Assembly: GCA_017625095.1 (NCBI GenBank)
Contig: JAGALQ010000026.1
Coordinates: 1 to 64,000, forward strand
From: Clostridia bacterium
GTDB taxonomy: Bacteria; Bacillota; Clostridia; Oscillospirales; Acutalibacteraceae
DNA: 64,000 nt
Reading direction: 5' to 3'
The notes beneath the pieces were generated by a model, which worked only from the letters and a program-made list of their open reading frames with translations, did no database searches and was not told the origin of the DNA. The translations under genes and the position numbers were made by a program. This document shows positions 48,990 to 56,859 of this stretch, one piece after another; the first letter of the stretch is position 1, and each line of letters begins with the position of its first letter.

Positions 48990-49826
48990 ATGGATGGTAC
49001 ATTCAACAACGGTAGCCTCGGCTTATATCTCATAGCCGGTGCTGTCATCCTTTTCGTCCTTGCTCAGTCAGTCTTCTTCCTTGTCAAAGCATGGAAGCAG
49101 GGCAAAAAGCTGGGTCTTGACAAATCAAAGCTGCGCAATGCAGTCACATCAAGCGCACTCTTCACAATTCCCTCTGCGCTTTCCGTACTCGCTACGGTTA
49201 TTGCTCTTGCACCTGCACTCGGTCTTGTTATTCCGTGGGTACGTCTTTCCGTTATCGGTAACCTGATGTACGAAACAACGGCAGCTGAGGCAGCAATGGA
49301 GGCCTTCGGTCACGAGGGCGGTATTGCAAACGCAGTTACAGACCCCACAGTTTACGCAGGTATCGCCTGGGTTATGACGCTCGGCATCTGCTTCTCACTT
49401 ATAATTCTCCCCTTCCTTGCAAAGCCGCTTCATAAGAAGTTTATGGCAGCAAGCAACAAGGAGAAGCCTGCAGAAGATACACCTGCTGACGGCAAAAAGA
49501 AAAGAACAATCGGCGAGTTTATCAACAAGTTTGCAACACCCGCAATCTTCATCGGTCTTATCGGTGCTTTCATCGCCCGTGCAATTGCAGGTCAAGGCAG
49601 CACAAAAACACCCGAAGAGCTTGACGGCGCAGGCGTACTTTCAGTCTGCACACTTGCTGTTGCCGTTATTTTCTCAATCGTTCTTGAGTTAATCGTAAAG
49701 AAGCTCAAACTCACCTGGCTTGAGCCCTTTATTATGCCTATCGGTATGATAGTTGCAATGATAGCCGCAATCGTACTTTACAATGTCCTTCCCAACGGCA
49801 TTGCATTAATTGAATGGAGGGGTTAA
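48990..49826 (+). CDS. DUF5058 membrane protein
   Basis: 278 residues with about seven hydrophobic segments. LYLIAGAVILFVLAQSVFFLVKAWKQG at the N-terminus and AVTSSALFTIPSALSVLATVIALAPALGL resemble DUF5058 proteins. A charged cytoplasmic loop (KEKPAEDTPADGKKKRT) separates two halves. It is 3 bp from the next membrane protein gene. The pair is a candidate small-molecule transporter; no substrate is known. Confidence 0.75.
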   Translation: MDGTFNNGSLGLYLIAGAVILFVLAQSVFFLVKAWKQGKKLGLDKSKLRNAVTSSALFTIPSALSVLATVIALAPALGLVIPWVRLSVIGNLMYETTAAEAAMEAFGHEGGIANAVTDPTVYAGIAWVMTLGICFSLIILPFLAKPLHKKFMAASNKEKPAEDTPADGKKKRTIGEFINKFATPAIFIGLIGAFIARAIAGQGSTKTPEELDGAGVLSVCTLAVAVIFSIVLELIVKKLKLTWLEPFIMPIGMIVAMIAAIVLYNVLPNGIALIEWRG

Positions 49827-49829
49827 GAA

Positions 49830-50516
49830 ATGGCTAAGAACAATAACAAACCTTATATTGACCGCGTCCATTCCTGGGGCAGAATCTCATCCGTTACAGC
49901 GCTTTGCGCACTTCTTATGTTCCCCGTTGCAATCTGCCTCTATCTTGATGTTTCACCTGATATCAAATTCATTCTTCAGGGTCTGCTCAAGCTCATCCCG
50001 ACTTACTGGACCGTTGCCGTTGTAGAAGTACTTGTCTACACACCTATGCTCGGTGCAGGCGGCACATACCTCTCATTCGTTACAGGTAACATCGCAAACC
50101 TCAAGCTCCCCTGCGCAATCAACGCAATGGAGGGTGCAAAGGTCAAGGCTAACTCCGAAGAGGGCGAAGTTATTTCAACAATTGCTATTGCAACATCATC
50201 AATCGTTACAACAGCAGTTCTCGCAATCGGTATTATCGCTTTCGCTCCCTTCCTTGATTCGTTCACAAACAGCCCCCTGCTTCAGCCCGCATTCAAGATG
50301 GTGCTCCCCGCACTTTTCGGCGCACTCGGTGCAGGCTACTTCATCAAGCACTGGAGAATCTCTTTCTTCCCGATTATTGTTATGGTAGCCACACTCCTCA
50401 TCCCCGGTATGGGCGGCACAGGCGCAAGCACACTGCTCTTCATCGGTATCGTCGCATCCGTCGGCGGTGCACTTGCAATGCACAAGCTCGGCTGGCTTGA
50501 CAATGTTAAAGAATAA
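49830..50516 (+). CDS. Partner membrane protein of the DUF5058 protein
   Basis: 228 residues with six to seven membrane segments and many Gly/Ala/Pro in the helices (YTPMLGAGGTYLSFVTGNIANL, PALFGALGAGYFIKHW, LIPGMGGTGASTLLFIGIVAS). I do not recognise a named family, but genes of this kind appear as the second component beside DUF5058. It probably forms a two-subunit transporter with its neighbour. A terminator follows. Confidence 0.65.
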   Translation: MAKNNNKPYIDRVHSWGRISSVTALCALLMFPVAICLYLDVSPDIKFILQGLLKLIPTYWTVAVVEVLVYTPMLGAGGTYLSFVTGNIANLKLPCAINAMEGAKVKANSEEGEVISTIAIATSSIVTTAVLAIGIIAFAPFLDSFTNSPLLQPAFKMVLPALFGALGAGYFIKHWRISFFPIIVMVATLLIPGMGGTGASTLLFIGIVASVGGALAMHKLGWLDNVKE

Positions 50517-50532
50517 TTTCTGATCTGATTTT

Positions 50533-50576
50533 TGCCCGATCTCTGTTTTTGATAATCGGAGATCGGGCAGTTTTTA
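50533..50576 (+). terminator. Terminator of the DUF5058 operon
   Basis: Perfect 11 bp stem TGCCCGATCTC / GAGATCGGGCA, then GTTTTT. Confidence 0.85.
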
Positions 50577-50588
50577 AAGGTGATAAAA

Positions 50589-51833
50589 ATGGAAAAAATC
50601 CACATAGGTATATTCGGACTCAGGCGCGGCGAAAGCTTCATCGACAACCTCACGGCAAACGGTGCTGAAATAGTTGCCGTATGCGAACGCGATGAAACAG
50701 TTATCAACGAGCGTAAAGACGCCCTTGAAGGAATCGCACTCTATAACGATTTTGACAAGTTTATCGAGCATCCGATGGATGCTGTCGTTCTTGCCAACTA
50801 TTTTGCAGAGCATACACCCTACGCAATACGCTGCCTTGAAAAAGGTCTGCACGTGCTCAGCGAATGCACGTCAAACGGCACAATGGCTCAGGGCGTTGAG
50901 CTTGTAAGAGCCGCCGAAAAAAGCAAAGCTGTTTACATGCTCGCCGAAAACTATCCGTTTATGCTGTTTAACAAGGAGATGAAACGCGTGTGCGACGGCG
51001 GCACACTCGGCAGAATCCTTTACGCAGAGGGTGAATACAATCACCCGTTCAATATGTACGACGGCGAAGCGGCAGCATCACTCGCACCACACGAAAACCA
51101 CTGGCGCAACTATCTTCCCCGCGCATACTATATCACCCATTCACTTGCACCGATTATGTATGCAACAGGCTCTGTGCCCGTAAGAGTTACAGCAATGGCT
51201 GCGTCAAACGAAATCCCGTCAGACTGCTCTGCCGCAAGATACGTCAGCGATGCCGCCGCAATCATCACCACTCTTAACAACGACGGCTCCGTATTCAAGG
51301 TAACAGGCTGTGCCGCATTCGGCGCACACAGCAACTCATACCGAATCTGCGGCGCAAACGGTCAGATTGAAAACATAAGAGGTATGGGCGAAAAAATAAT
51401 GCTGCGCTATAATAATTGGCAGATACCCGAGGGTATGCAGGAAACAAACTGCTACGACCCTGAGCAGAGTGAAGAGGATGCCGAGCTTTCAAAGAATGCA
51501 GGCCACGGCGGAGGCGATTTCTTTGTAACCCGCGAATTTCTCGAGTGTATCCGCACAGGCAAGAAGCCGCCCTTTGACGTATACTTTGCAACAACGATGG
51601 CTTCTGTCGCAATACTCGCACACCGCAGCATTTTAAACGGCAATCAGCCGTACGATATACCCGATTTCCATAAGGAAGAAGACAGAGTAAAATTCGAAAA
51701 CGATCACGATATGCCTATTCCGCTCTCTGACGGCACACAGCCGAATATCCCTTGCAACTCCCGCCCCTGCACACCGTCAGAGTTACAGAAAGAAAACTAC
51801 CGCAAGGCAATTGAATTGTATATAAAAAAATAA
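50589..51833 (+). CDS. Gfo/Idh/MocA family oxidoreductase
   Basis: 414 residues, larger than the 334-residue homologue at 20067. The N-terminal IHIGIFGLRRGESFIDNL replaces the usual GxGxxG by GLRRGE, a variant of the dinucleotide loop. The middle has GLHVLSECTSNGTMAQGVEL where EKP is normally found; the Lys of the motif is missing, so it may be non-catalytic or catalyse a different reaction. The C-terminal region has HSLAPIMYATGS and a long tail. It lies just beyond the DUF5058 terminator and could serve the same pathway. Confidence 0.8.
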   Translation: MEKIHIGIFGLRRGESFIDNLTANGAEIVAVCERDETVINERKDALEGIALYNDFDKFIEHPMDAVVLANYFAEHTPYAIRCLEKGLHVLSECTSNGTMAQGVELVRAAEKSKAVYMLAENYPFMLFNKEMKRVCDGGTLGRILYAEGEYNHPFNMYDGEAAASLAPHENHWRNYLPRAYYITHSLAPIMYATGSVPVRVTAMAASNEIPSDCSAARYVSDAAAIITTLNNDGSVFKVTGCAAFGAHSNSYRICGANGQIENIRGMGEKIMLRYNNWQIPEGMQETNCYDPEQSEEDAELSKNAGHGGGDFFVTREFLECIRTGKKPPFDVYFATTMASVAILAHRSILNGNQPYDIPDFHKEEDRVKFENDHDMPIPLSDGTQPNIPCNSRPCTPSELQKENYRKAIELYIKK

Positions 51834-51836
51834 TTA

Positions 51837-51874
51837 AAGGCTGTGAGCTTTAATGCCCACAGCCTTGTTTTTTT
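51837..51874 (+). terminator. Terminator of the oxidoreductase gene
   Basis: Stem AAGGCTGTG / CACAGCCTT with a 12 nt loop, then GTTTTTTTT. Confidence 0.85.
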
Positions 51875-51881
51875 GTCCTCC

Positions 51882-52042
51882 TGTCATTCTGAGGAGCAAA
51901 GCGACGAAGAATCTTAAGTATAGTTTAAGATCCTTCACTTCGTTCAGAATGACATAGCATTTTTCTTCCTGTCATTCTGAGGAGTGAAACGACGAAGAAT
52001 CTTACCATATTTTAAGATCCTTCACTTACGTTCAGGATGACG
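51882..52042. repeat. Palindromic repeat array, left part (2 copies)
   Basis: Copies at 51882-51954 and 51970-52042, each ~73 bp and imperfectly palindromic. Each starts TGTCATTCTGAGGAG, has CGACGAAGAATCTT in the left arm and AAGATCCTTC in the right arm, and ends TTCAGGATGAC (TTCAGAATGAC in the first). The copies are 88 bp apart with a short spacer. Confidence 0.9.
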
Positions 52043-52044
52043 AC

Positions 52045-52326
52045 TTACCAATTTTCTGACAAATCTTTCCATTCGGGATTGACACTTTCAATAAGTGCAT
52101 TTTTCTTTGCTCTTGTCCATCCTTTAATTTGCTTTTCTTTTTCTATTGCAGAATGCACATCACTTGTACAATCGAACCACACTAATTTATAAACGTTATA
52201 TTTTTTTGTGAAGCCTTTTACTGTACCGTTTTTATGCTCAAATAATCGTCTTTCAAGATTGTTTGTTACACCTGTGTATAATACTTTGTTATTCCAATTA
52301 GTAATCATATACACATAGTACTGCAA
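52045..52326 (-). CDS. GIY-YIG nuclease family protein inside the repeat array
   Basis: 93 residues, a single GIY-YIG domain like YhbQ/UPF0213 proteins: YYVYMITNWNNKVLYTGVTNNLERRLFEHKNG has the Y-Y motif, the catalytic Arg and the metal-binding His/Glu region. KFTKKYNVYKLVW-like and IEKEKQIKGWTRAKKNALI follow, as in the family. The TTG start at 52326 has AGAGGTGATAG upstream; a longer frame reaches into the repeats and is not credible. The gene sits between repeat copies with a lone half copy just upstream, so it may be functionally tied to the array. Confidence 0.8.
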   Translation of the reverse strand: MQYYVYMITNWNNKVLYTGVTNNLERRLFEHKNGTVKGFTKKYNVYKLVWFDCTSDVHSAIEKEKQIKGWTRAKKNALIESVNPEWKDLSENW

Positions 52327-52368
52327 GCTATCACCTCTAAAACAAATTTCTTTTTTATTCTTACGTAC

Positions 52369-52840
52369 AGATCCTTCACTTACGTTCAGGATGACATGCA
52401 CTTTTCTTTCTGTCGTTCTGAGGAGCAAAGCGACGAAGAATCTTGTGTTTACTTTAAGATCCTTCACTTGCGTTCAGGATGACATATCGCTTTTCCTCCT
52501 GTCATTCTGAGGAGTGAAACGACGAAGAATCTTAATTTACTTTAAGATCCTTCGCTTACGCTCAGGATGACATATCACTTTTCCTTCTGTCATTCTGAGG
52601 CGTGAAACGACGAAGAATCTTGTGTTTACTTTAAGATCCTTCACTTGCGTTCAGGATGACATAGCACTTTTCTTTCTGTCATTCTGAGGAGTGAAACGAC
52701 GAAGAATCTTGTGTTTACTTTAAGATCCTTCGCTTACGCTCAGGATGACATATCGCTTTTCCTTCCTGTCATTCTGAGGAGCAAAGCGACGAAGAATCTT
52801 ACGCATATTTTAAGATCCTTCACTTACGTTCAGGATGACG
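52369..52840. repeat. Palindromic repeat array, right part (half copy + 5 copies)
   Basis: A right-half copy at 52369-52396 (AGATCCTTC...AGGATGACA), then full copies at 52411-52484, 52500-52572, 52588-52661, 52677-52750 and 52767-52840. The starts are 88-90 bp apart, the same period as on the left side. Spacers are ~16 bp and T-rich (CATATCGCTTTTCCTTCC type). The last copy ends 2 bp before the stop codon of the next minus-strand gene. Confidence 0.9.
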
Positions 52841-52841
52841 A

Positions 52842-53333
52842 CTAATTCACAAACAGAGCTTTACGCTTATTGAAATAATAAATTTCAAGTGAAACACATA
52901 CAGCTGCAGTTGCAAGACCGAACACTACCGTATCGAGTACATCGAGCTTTGTGTTTGTGATAAAGGCAAAAACAATATCATAAACACAGAAGATTGCCTG
53001 CTCCGCAATAATAAGCGCATAATATTTTTTCAGTGCATCGGAAGTGAATCTCTTCATACGAGAACGCACAATAAAGTTTGCAACACCCAGAAGTATAAAC
53101 AAAACGCCATAAACAATATCAAACACTTTGTTGCCTGAGTACAGATACTCTTCAAAGCCGATTAAGCCCATATCAACCGGAATAAAATACATAAGAGTCG
53201 ATACAGAAACAATGCCTAAAATAATATTTGAAACGCCTCCGAGAACCATCATAAACTTAACCCTGAAATTGTACCATTTCATAGGCAAGACTTTTGGTTC
53301 TTCTTCCTGAGTCACAACACGTTTTTCTTCCAT
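52842..53333 (-). CDS. Small integral membrane protein
   Basis: 163 residues with an acidic N-terminus (MEEKRVVTQEEEPKVLPMKWYN) and four hydrophobic segments (about 28-50, 68-88, 100-120, 132-152). Not recognised as a named family. It is downstream of the cyclophilin gene with 9 bp between, so they share a transcript. The repeat array begins right at its 3' end. Confidence 0.6.
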   Translation of the reverse strand: MEEKRVVTQEEEPKVLPMKWYNFRVKFMMVLGGVSNIILGIVSVSTLMYFIPVDMGLIGFEEYLYSGNKVFDIVYGVLFILLGVANFIVRSRMKRFTSDALKKYYALIIAEQAIFCVYDIVFAFITNTKLDVLDTVVFGLATAAVCVSLEIYYFNKRKALFVN

Positions 53334-53342
53334 AAATTCACC

Positions 53343-53972
53343 TTATTTAACAATATAAGCTGTTGAGATAACTATATCCTCAACAGGTGCTGACATTGCG
53401 CCGTCATTACCGAAGGTACGCTCAATCTCAAGGAATGAATCAACAACCTCCATACCCTCAATAACTTTGCCGAATGCAGCATACTGACCGTCAAGGTGCT
53501 GTGTCTTTTCTCTTGAATAGCAGATAAAGAACTGGCTGCTTGCAGAATCCGGAATCGGTGTGCGTGCCATTGAAACAACACCTCTGTCGTGCTTAAGGTT
53601 GTTTTCAACACCGTTCTGTGCAAACTCACCTTTGATTGTTTCAGCAGGCTTGTCAGGATTTTCACCACCCTGAGCCATAAAGCCGTCAACAATACGGTGG
53701 AACTTGAGGCCGTCATAATACTTATCTTCCACAAGCTTAATGAAATTTGCAACAGTGATTGGTGCATGTTCGGGATAAAGCTCCATTGTGAAGCTGCCTG
53801 CATCCTTGCCTGCAATTTCAATTTCGAACTTAACCTTTGTGTGCTCTGCGTTTACAGACGGTTGAACATCGTCAGGCGAATTTTTGCCGTCTGAACAGCC
53901 TGCAAAAGCACAGACACCGATTACAGCCGCAAGAGCAAAAGCTAAAGCTCTGAAAATAATACTTTTTTTCAT
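53343..53972 (-). CDS. Cyclophilin-type peptidyl-prolyl isomerase lipoprotein
   Basis: 209 residues. The lipoprotein signal ends in the lipobox FAGC; a short Asp/Ser-rich linker follows, then the cyclophilin domain: NFIKLVEDKYYDGLKFHRIVDGFMAQGG, SSQFFICYS and LDGQYAAFGKVIEGMEVVDS. The catalytic Arg (FHR) and Gln/Phe residues are present. It probably assists folding of exported proteins at the membrane outer face. Confidence 0.93.
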   Translation of the reverse strand: MKKSIIFRALAFALAAVIGVCAFAGCSDGKNSPDDVQPSVNAEHTKVKFEIEIAGKDAGSFTMELYPEHAPITVANFIKLVEDKYYDGLKFHRIVDGFMAQGGENPDKPAETIKGEFAQNGVENNLKHDRGVVSMARTPIPDSASSQFFICYSREKTQHLDGQYAAFGKVIEGMEVVDSFLEIERTFGNDGAMSAPVEDIVISTAYIVK

Positions 53973-54050
53973 TTTTTGTCACCTTTTTCAATATTTATTT
54001 GTTTTAATTGTATCATAGAGTTGATATATTTTCAACCCGACTTATTTCTC

Positions 54051-54079
54051 TTGACTTAATATTAGTCTGCGTTTAAAAT
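54051..54079 (+). promoter_or_regulatory. Promoter of the ABC ATPase gene
   Basis: TTGACT 54051-54056, a 17 bp spacer, TAAAAT 54074-54079. Confidence 0.65.
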
Positions 54080-54110
54080 ACAGTTATAAGTAACAAAAGG
54101 AGTATCCCCG

Positions 54111-54797
54111 ATGGCACACCTTATAGAAATAAAAGACGTATATAAAATTTATAACCCCGGTGAAAACGAGGTGCATGCGCTTGACGGTGTTTCGCTGACA
54201 ATTGACCGCGGCGAATTTATCGCAATTGTCGGTCAGTCAGGTTCGGGCAAATCAACGCTTATGAATATGCTCGGTCTGCTTGATGTCTGCACAAGCGGCT
54301 CATATATGCTCGACGGCGTTGACGTTTCAACAATGAAGGATGATGACCTGTCTGCAATCCGCAACCAGGAAATCGGTTTCATTTTTCAGGGTTTCAACCT
54401 CATCCCCAGCCTTACGGCACAGGCTAACGTTGAGCTTCCGCTTGTATACAGAGGTGTCAAGGCGGCACAGCGCAAGGAACTGAGCACAAACGCGCTCAAG
54501 CGAGTAGGCCTTGAAAAGCGAATGAATCATCTGCCCAGCCAGATGTCAGGCGGTCAGCAGCAGCGTGTTGCGATTGCAAGAGCCGTTGCGGCTAAACCTC
54601 CCGTAATCCTTGCCGACGAGCCGACAGGCAACCTCGATACAGCCTCAGGCAAAGAAGTTATGCGAATCCTCCACGAGCTTCACGAGGAAGGACGCACGGT
54701 AATACTCATCACCCACGATAACGGTATTGCTGACGAAGCACAGCGCGTTATCCGCATCCAGGACGGCAAGATTATCGAGGACTATAAAAACGAGTAA
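54111..54797 (+). CDS. ABC transporter ATP-binding protein (MacB/LolD type)
   Basis: 228 residues. Walker [11 protein letters not shown]-loop [12 protein letters not shown], signature [14 protein letters not shown], Walker [13 protein letters not shown] and the switch His in LITHD are all intact, as in MacB/LolD/FtsE-like exporter ATPases. The gene is alone: no FtsX/MacB permease lies on either side, so it must work with a permease encoded elsewhere or the partner was lost. Confidence 0.93.
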   Translation: MAHLIEIKDVYKIYNPGENEVHALDGVSLTIDRGEFIAIVGQSGSGKSTLMNMLGLLDVCTSGSYMLDGVDVSTMKDDDLSAIRNQEIGFIFQGFNLIPSLTAQANVELPLVYRGVKAAQRKELSTNALKRVGLEKRMNHLPSQMSGGQQQRVAIARAVAAKPPVILADEPTGNLDTASGKEVMRILHELHEEGRTVILITHDNGIADEAQRVIRIQDGKIIEDYKNE

Positions 54798-54810
54798 ATA
54801 TCCAAACGTC

Positions 54811-54857
54811 AAAAAAGCCGCATTTGTCTGTCCGACAAATGCGGTCTTCAGCTTTTT
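54811..54857. terminator. Bidirectional terminator between convergent genes
   Basis: Stem CCGCATTTGTC / GACAAATGCGG with loop TGTCC, A6 on the left and AGCTTTTT on the right. The CATTTGTC/GACAAATG core recurs in the terminator at 55791. Confidence 0.8.
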
Positions 54858-55279
54858 ATATACTCATAATCCATAAGCTCTTCGTCTTTACCTGTACAAA
54901 CAAATCCCATTTTTTCAAACAGCCTGAGTGAAGCCGTATTCTTCTCATCAATTGAAACCCGGATACTCTCAAAATCAAGCCCGAGTTTTCCTGCAATTAT
55001 ATCTTTGAGAATTTCAGCAGCAATACCGCTTCTCTGATAATCCGGAAAAACAACAACACTCATATACAAAATTCGTCTGTCGGATTCAAGATGTACAACG
55101 GCAACCAATGAATCGTCCTTATATACTTTGTAAAACCGTACATTATCAGCATCGGTTACATATCTCCAATAATTTTCTTCATCAATGCTGACAAACCGCG
55201 AAACAGACGGAAGCTTATAGATGTTTAAAATATACGGTATGTCTTTGTCGTTTGTACGCTCTAATAATAAATAGTTCAT
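54848..55279 (-). CDS. GNAT-family N-acetyltransferase
   Basis: 143 residues. VVVFPDYQRSGIAAEILKDII has the acetyl-CoA loop (Q/RxxGxA), and NTASLRLFEKMGFVCTGKDEE is the usual C-terminal part. The substrate is unknown. ATG 55279 has AAAGGAG upstream and overlaps the stop of a degenerate four-helix-bundle gene (ATGA), implying former co-translation. Confidence 0.85.
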   Translation of the reverse strand: MNYLLLERTNDKDIPYILNIYKLPSVSRFVSIDEENYWRYVTDADNVRFYKVYKDDSLVAVVHLESDRRILYMSVVVFPDYQRSGIAAEILKDIIAGKLGLDFESIRVSIDEKNTASLRLFEKMGFVCTGKDEELMDYEYIKS

Positions 55280-55622
55280 TTTATATTCTCCTTTGCGGTG
55301 TTGATGGAAGCAATCAATATACGGCGGATTGTACCGCACTGATTATAAAGGTCAACTGACGTTTCTCTATTCAGAATATCGGATTTAACAAACAACTCCA
55401 ACCAATATTCAGTTTGTAACACTCTTTTAAGGCGATTTGCAACTTGGCTATAAAATCAGGTTTTCCATGGGCATAATTAGCCTCGTGAATATTGGCACCG
55501 ATGGAGGTTGCAGATCATTCTAACTGATTAACAAGGGAATTATGTCCTTTGATCGTTTCACAGAGTTTTATTATCTTAACGGCAAACTCCATAGATAATT
55601 CAACAAGTTTATTCTCTTTCAT
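55276..55622 (-). pseudogene. Degenerate four-helix-bundle (23S IVS-type) protein
   Basis: The reading frame starts at ATG 55622 (GAGGTGAT upstream) as MKENKLVELSMEFAVKIIKL, reaches NQLE, then a TGA replaces the usual Arg codon. It continues SATSIGANIHEANYAHGKPD and LQIALKECYK. A frameshift follows, after which another frame gives TEYWLELFVKSDILNRET and IRRILIASINTAKENIK-stop. These pieces match the S23/IVP four-helix-bundle family in order. The nonsense and frameshift together indicate an inactivated gene. It lies between hairpin ladder B and the GNAT gene. Confidence 0.8.
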
Positions 55623-55656
55623 AACGATCACCTCTGCAAATAATATAACATATTGA

Positions 55657-55788
55657 ATGAAATATTTTGCCTTAGCGGCAAAATGTGAAATAAAATAAAT
55701 CCCTCATACGCCGCAGCGTATTTCATAGCGACAGCTATTTCATAACGCGAAGCGTTATTTCACAAATTCCGTAAGGGATTTATTTCAT
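55657..55788. repeat. Hairpin-ladder element B
   Basis: The word ATGAAAT/GTGAAAT occurs at 55657 and 55685, and its inverse ATTTCAT or ATTTCAC at 55720, 55737, 55757 and 55782. Between them sit distinct small hairpins: ATTTTGCC-TTAGC-GGCAAAAT, ATACGC-CGCA-GCGTAT, ATAGC-GACA-GCTAT, ATAACGC-GAA-GCGTTAT and AAATTCC-GTAA-GGGATTT (one U.G). An outer pairing AAATAAATCCCT / AGGGATTTATTT links the ends. It has the same architecture as element A but a different constant word. Confidence 0.8.
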
Positions 55789-55790
55789 TG

Positions 55791-55830
55791 AAAAAGCCCA
55801 CATTTGTCACAGACAAATGTGGGCTTTTTC
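55791..55830 (-). terminator. Terminator of tRNA-Leu
   Basis: Perfect 18 bp stem AAAAAGCCCACATTTGTC / GACAAATGTGGGCTTTTT with loop ACA. It lies directly after the tRNA on the minus strand. Confidence 0.85.
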
Positions 55831-55917
55831 TGGTGCCGGTGGCGGGGGTCGAACCCGCACGGTATCGCTACCAACGGATTTTGAGTCCGCCTCGTCTGCC
55901 AATTCCAACACACCGGC
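55831..55917 (-). tRNA. tRNA-Leu (anticodon CAA)
   Basis: 87 nt with encoded CCA. Acceptor stem GCCGGTG / CACCGGC, long variable arm as in class II tRNAs, T-loop GGTTCGACC, anticodon loop CTCAAAA giving CAA for UUG. Confidence 0.95.
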
Positions 55918-55978
55918 AAATTAACAGCGAATAAAAGTATATACTAAAACGAAAAAAAAATCAATAGCTATCGGCAAA

Positions 55979-56551
55979 TTAAAGTATCCTGAAACCCATC
56001 GCTCTGCCCTTTATAAAGTTGAACAGGGTTTTAAAGCCGTAACGCTTATAAAAATTGATGCCGCGCACATTCTCACCGTCAACACACAGCTGCACACCGC
56101 GCACGCCGTTTTCTTTAAGGTGAGCAACAAGCGCATCCATCAGCCTTGTGCCTGTGCCGTTGCCTCTGTAATCCTTTAGAATATCGATATGAAGATGTGC
56201 AGGATATCTGCAGGCAAAAAGGCTGTGAGCCGCAATCTCGCCGATACCCATAAGCTTTTCGCTGAGCTTGCGGTGGCGGATTCTCGGAAAGTACTCCTTC
56301 ATAAACACCTTGCGCCAGCGCTTAACGTTATCCGAACAGATAATGTAGCCTACCGCCTCATCGTTTTCATTGGTGCAGACAAAGCAGTTCTGCGGCTCCT
56401 GCTCTGTATAATAATCGTTATAAAGTGTCAGAAACAGCTCCGCATTGACTCTGTTCAGCCCTTCAAAAACGATATCATCGTTAACTGTCTGCAGACAGAC
56501 ACGCTGAACAAAATATTTATCCGTTTCACGGTAAGGTCTTATGTTTATCAT
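55979..56551 (-). CDS. GNAT-family N-acetyltransferase
   Basis: 190 residues. The acetyl-CoA-binding stretch DILKDYRGNGTGTRLMDALVAHL is clear, and VDGENVRGINFYKRYGFKTL is the usual beta-bulge and C-terminal segment. The N-terminal RPYRETDKYFVQRVCLQT is typical. It is monocistronic, between the two tRNA genes. Substrate unknown. Confidence 0.88.
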   Translation of the reverse strand: MINIRPYRETDKYFVQRVCLQTVNDDIVFEGLNRVNAELFLTLYNDYYTEQEPQNCFVCTNENDEAVGYIICSDNVKRWRKVFMKEYFPRIRHRKLSEKLMGIGEIAAHSLFACRYPAHLHIDILKDYRGNGTGTRLMDALVAHLKENGVRGVQLCVDGENVRGINFYKRYGFKTLFNFIKGRAMGFRIL

Positions 56552-56650
56552 AGACTTATCCCTTCAATATATAATAAAATCATTATATATTATATTCCTG
56601 TTTCAGTAAAGAAAAAAATTACAAAACCGCAAAAACTTTATTTAATGGTA

Positions 56651-56679
56651 TTGACAAATCAGAAGCGATAAGTTATAAT
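56651..56679 (+). promoter_or_regulatory. Consensus promoter of tRNA-Val
   Basis: A perfect TTGACA (56651-56656), 17 bp spacer and TATAAT (56674-56679). Confidence 0.85.
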
Positions 56680-56691
56680 AACCAACGTTGT

Positions 56692-56767
56692 GGACGTTTA
56701 GCTCAGTTGGTAGAGCACTCGCTTGACGTGCGAGTGGTCAGCGGTTCAAGTCCGTTAACGTCCACCA
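56692..56767 (+). tRNA. tRNA-Val (anticodon GAC)
   Basis: 76 nt with encoded CCA. Acceptor GGACGTT / AACGTCC, D-arm AGCTCAGTTGGTAGAGC, anticodon loop TTGACGT giving GAC, T-arm GGTTCAAGTCC. Confidence 0.95.
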
Positions 56768-56768
56768 T

Positions 56769-56801
56769 AACGACCTTACCGAATGCGGCAGGGTCGTTTT
56801 T
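56769..56801 (+). terminator. Terminator of tRNA-Val
   Basis: Stem AACGACC / GGGTCGTT followed by TTTTTTAT. Confidence 0.85.
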
Positions 56802-56859
56802 TTATTTAAAAAACTTACCAAATAATGTTAATTTTATCAAAACATAGGCATTGATACTA

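Noticed and set aside
52327..52467. N-terminal extension of the GIY-YIG protein
   Set aside because: These 47 codons are translated repeat sequence; the TTG with a strong ribosome site at 52326 fits the family length.
51882..52840. CRISPR array
   Set aside because: Repeats are ~73 bp palindromes and the ~16 bp spacers are themselves similar T-rich sequence. No cas genes are present.
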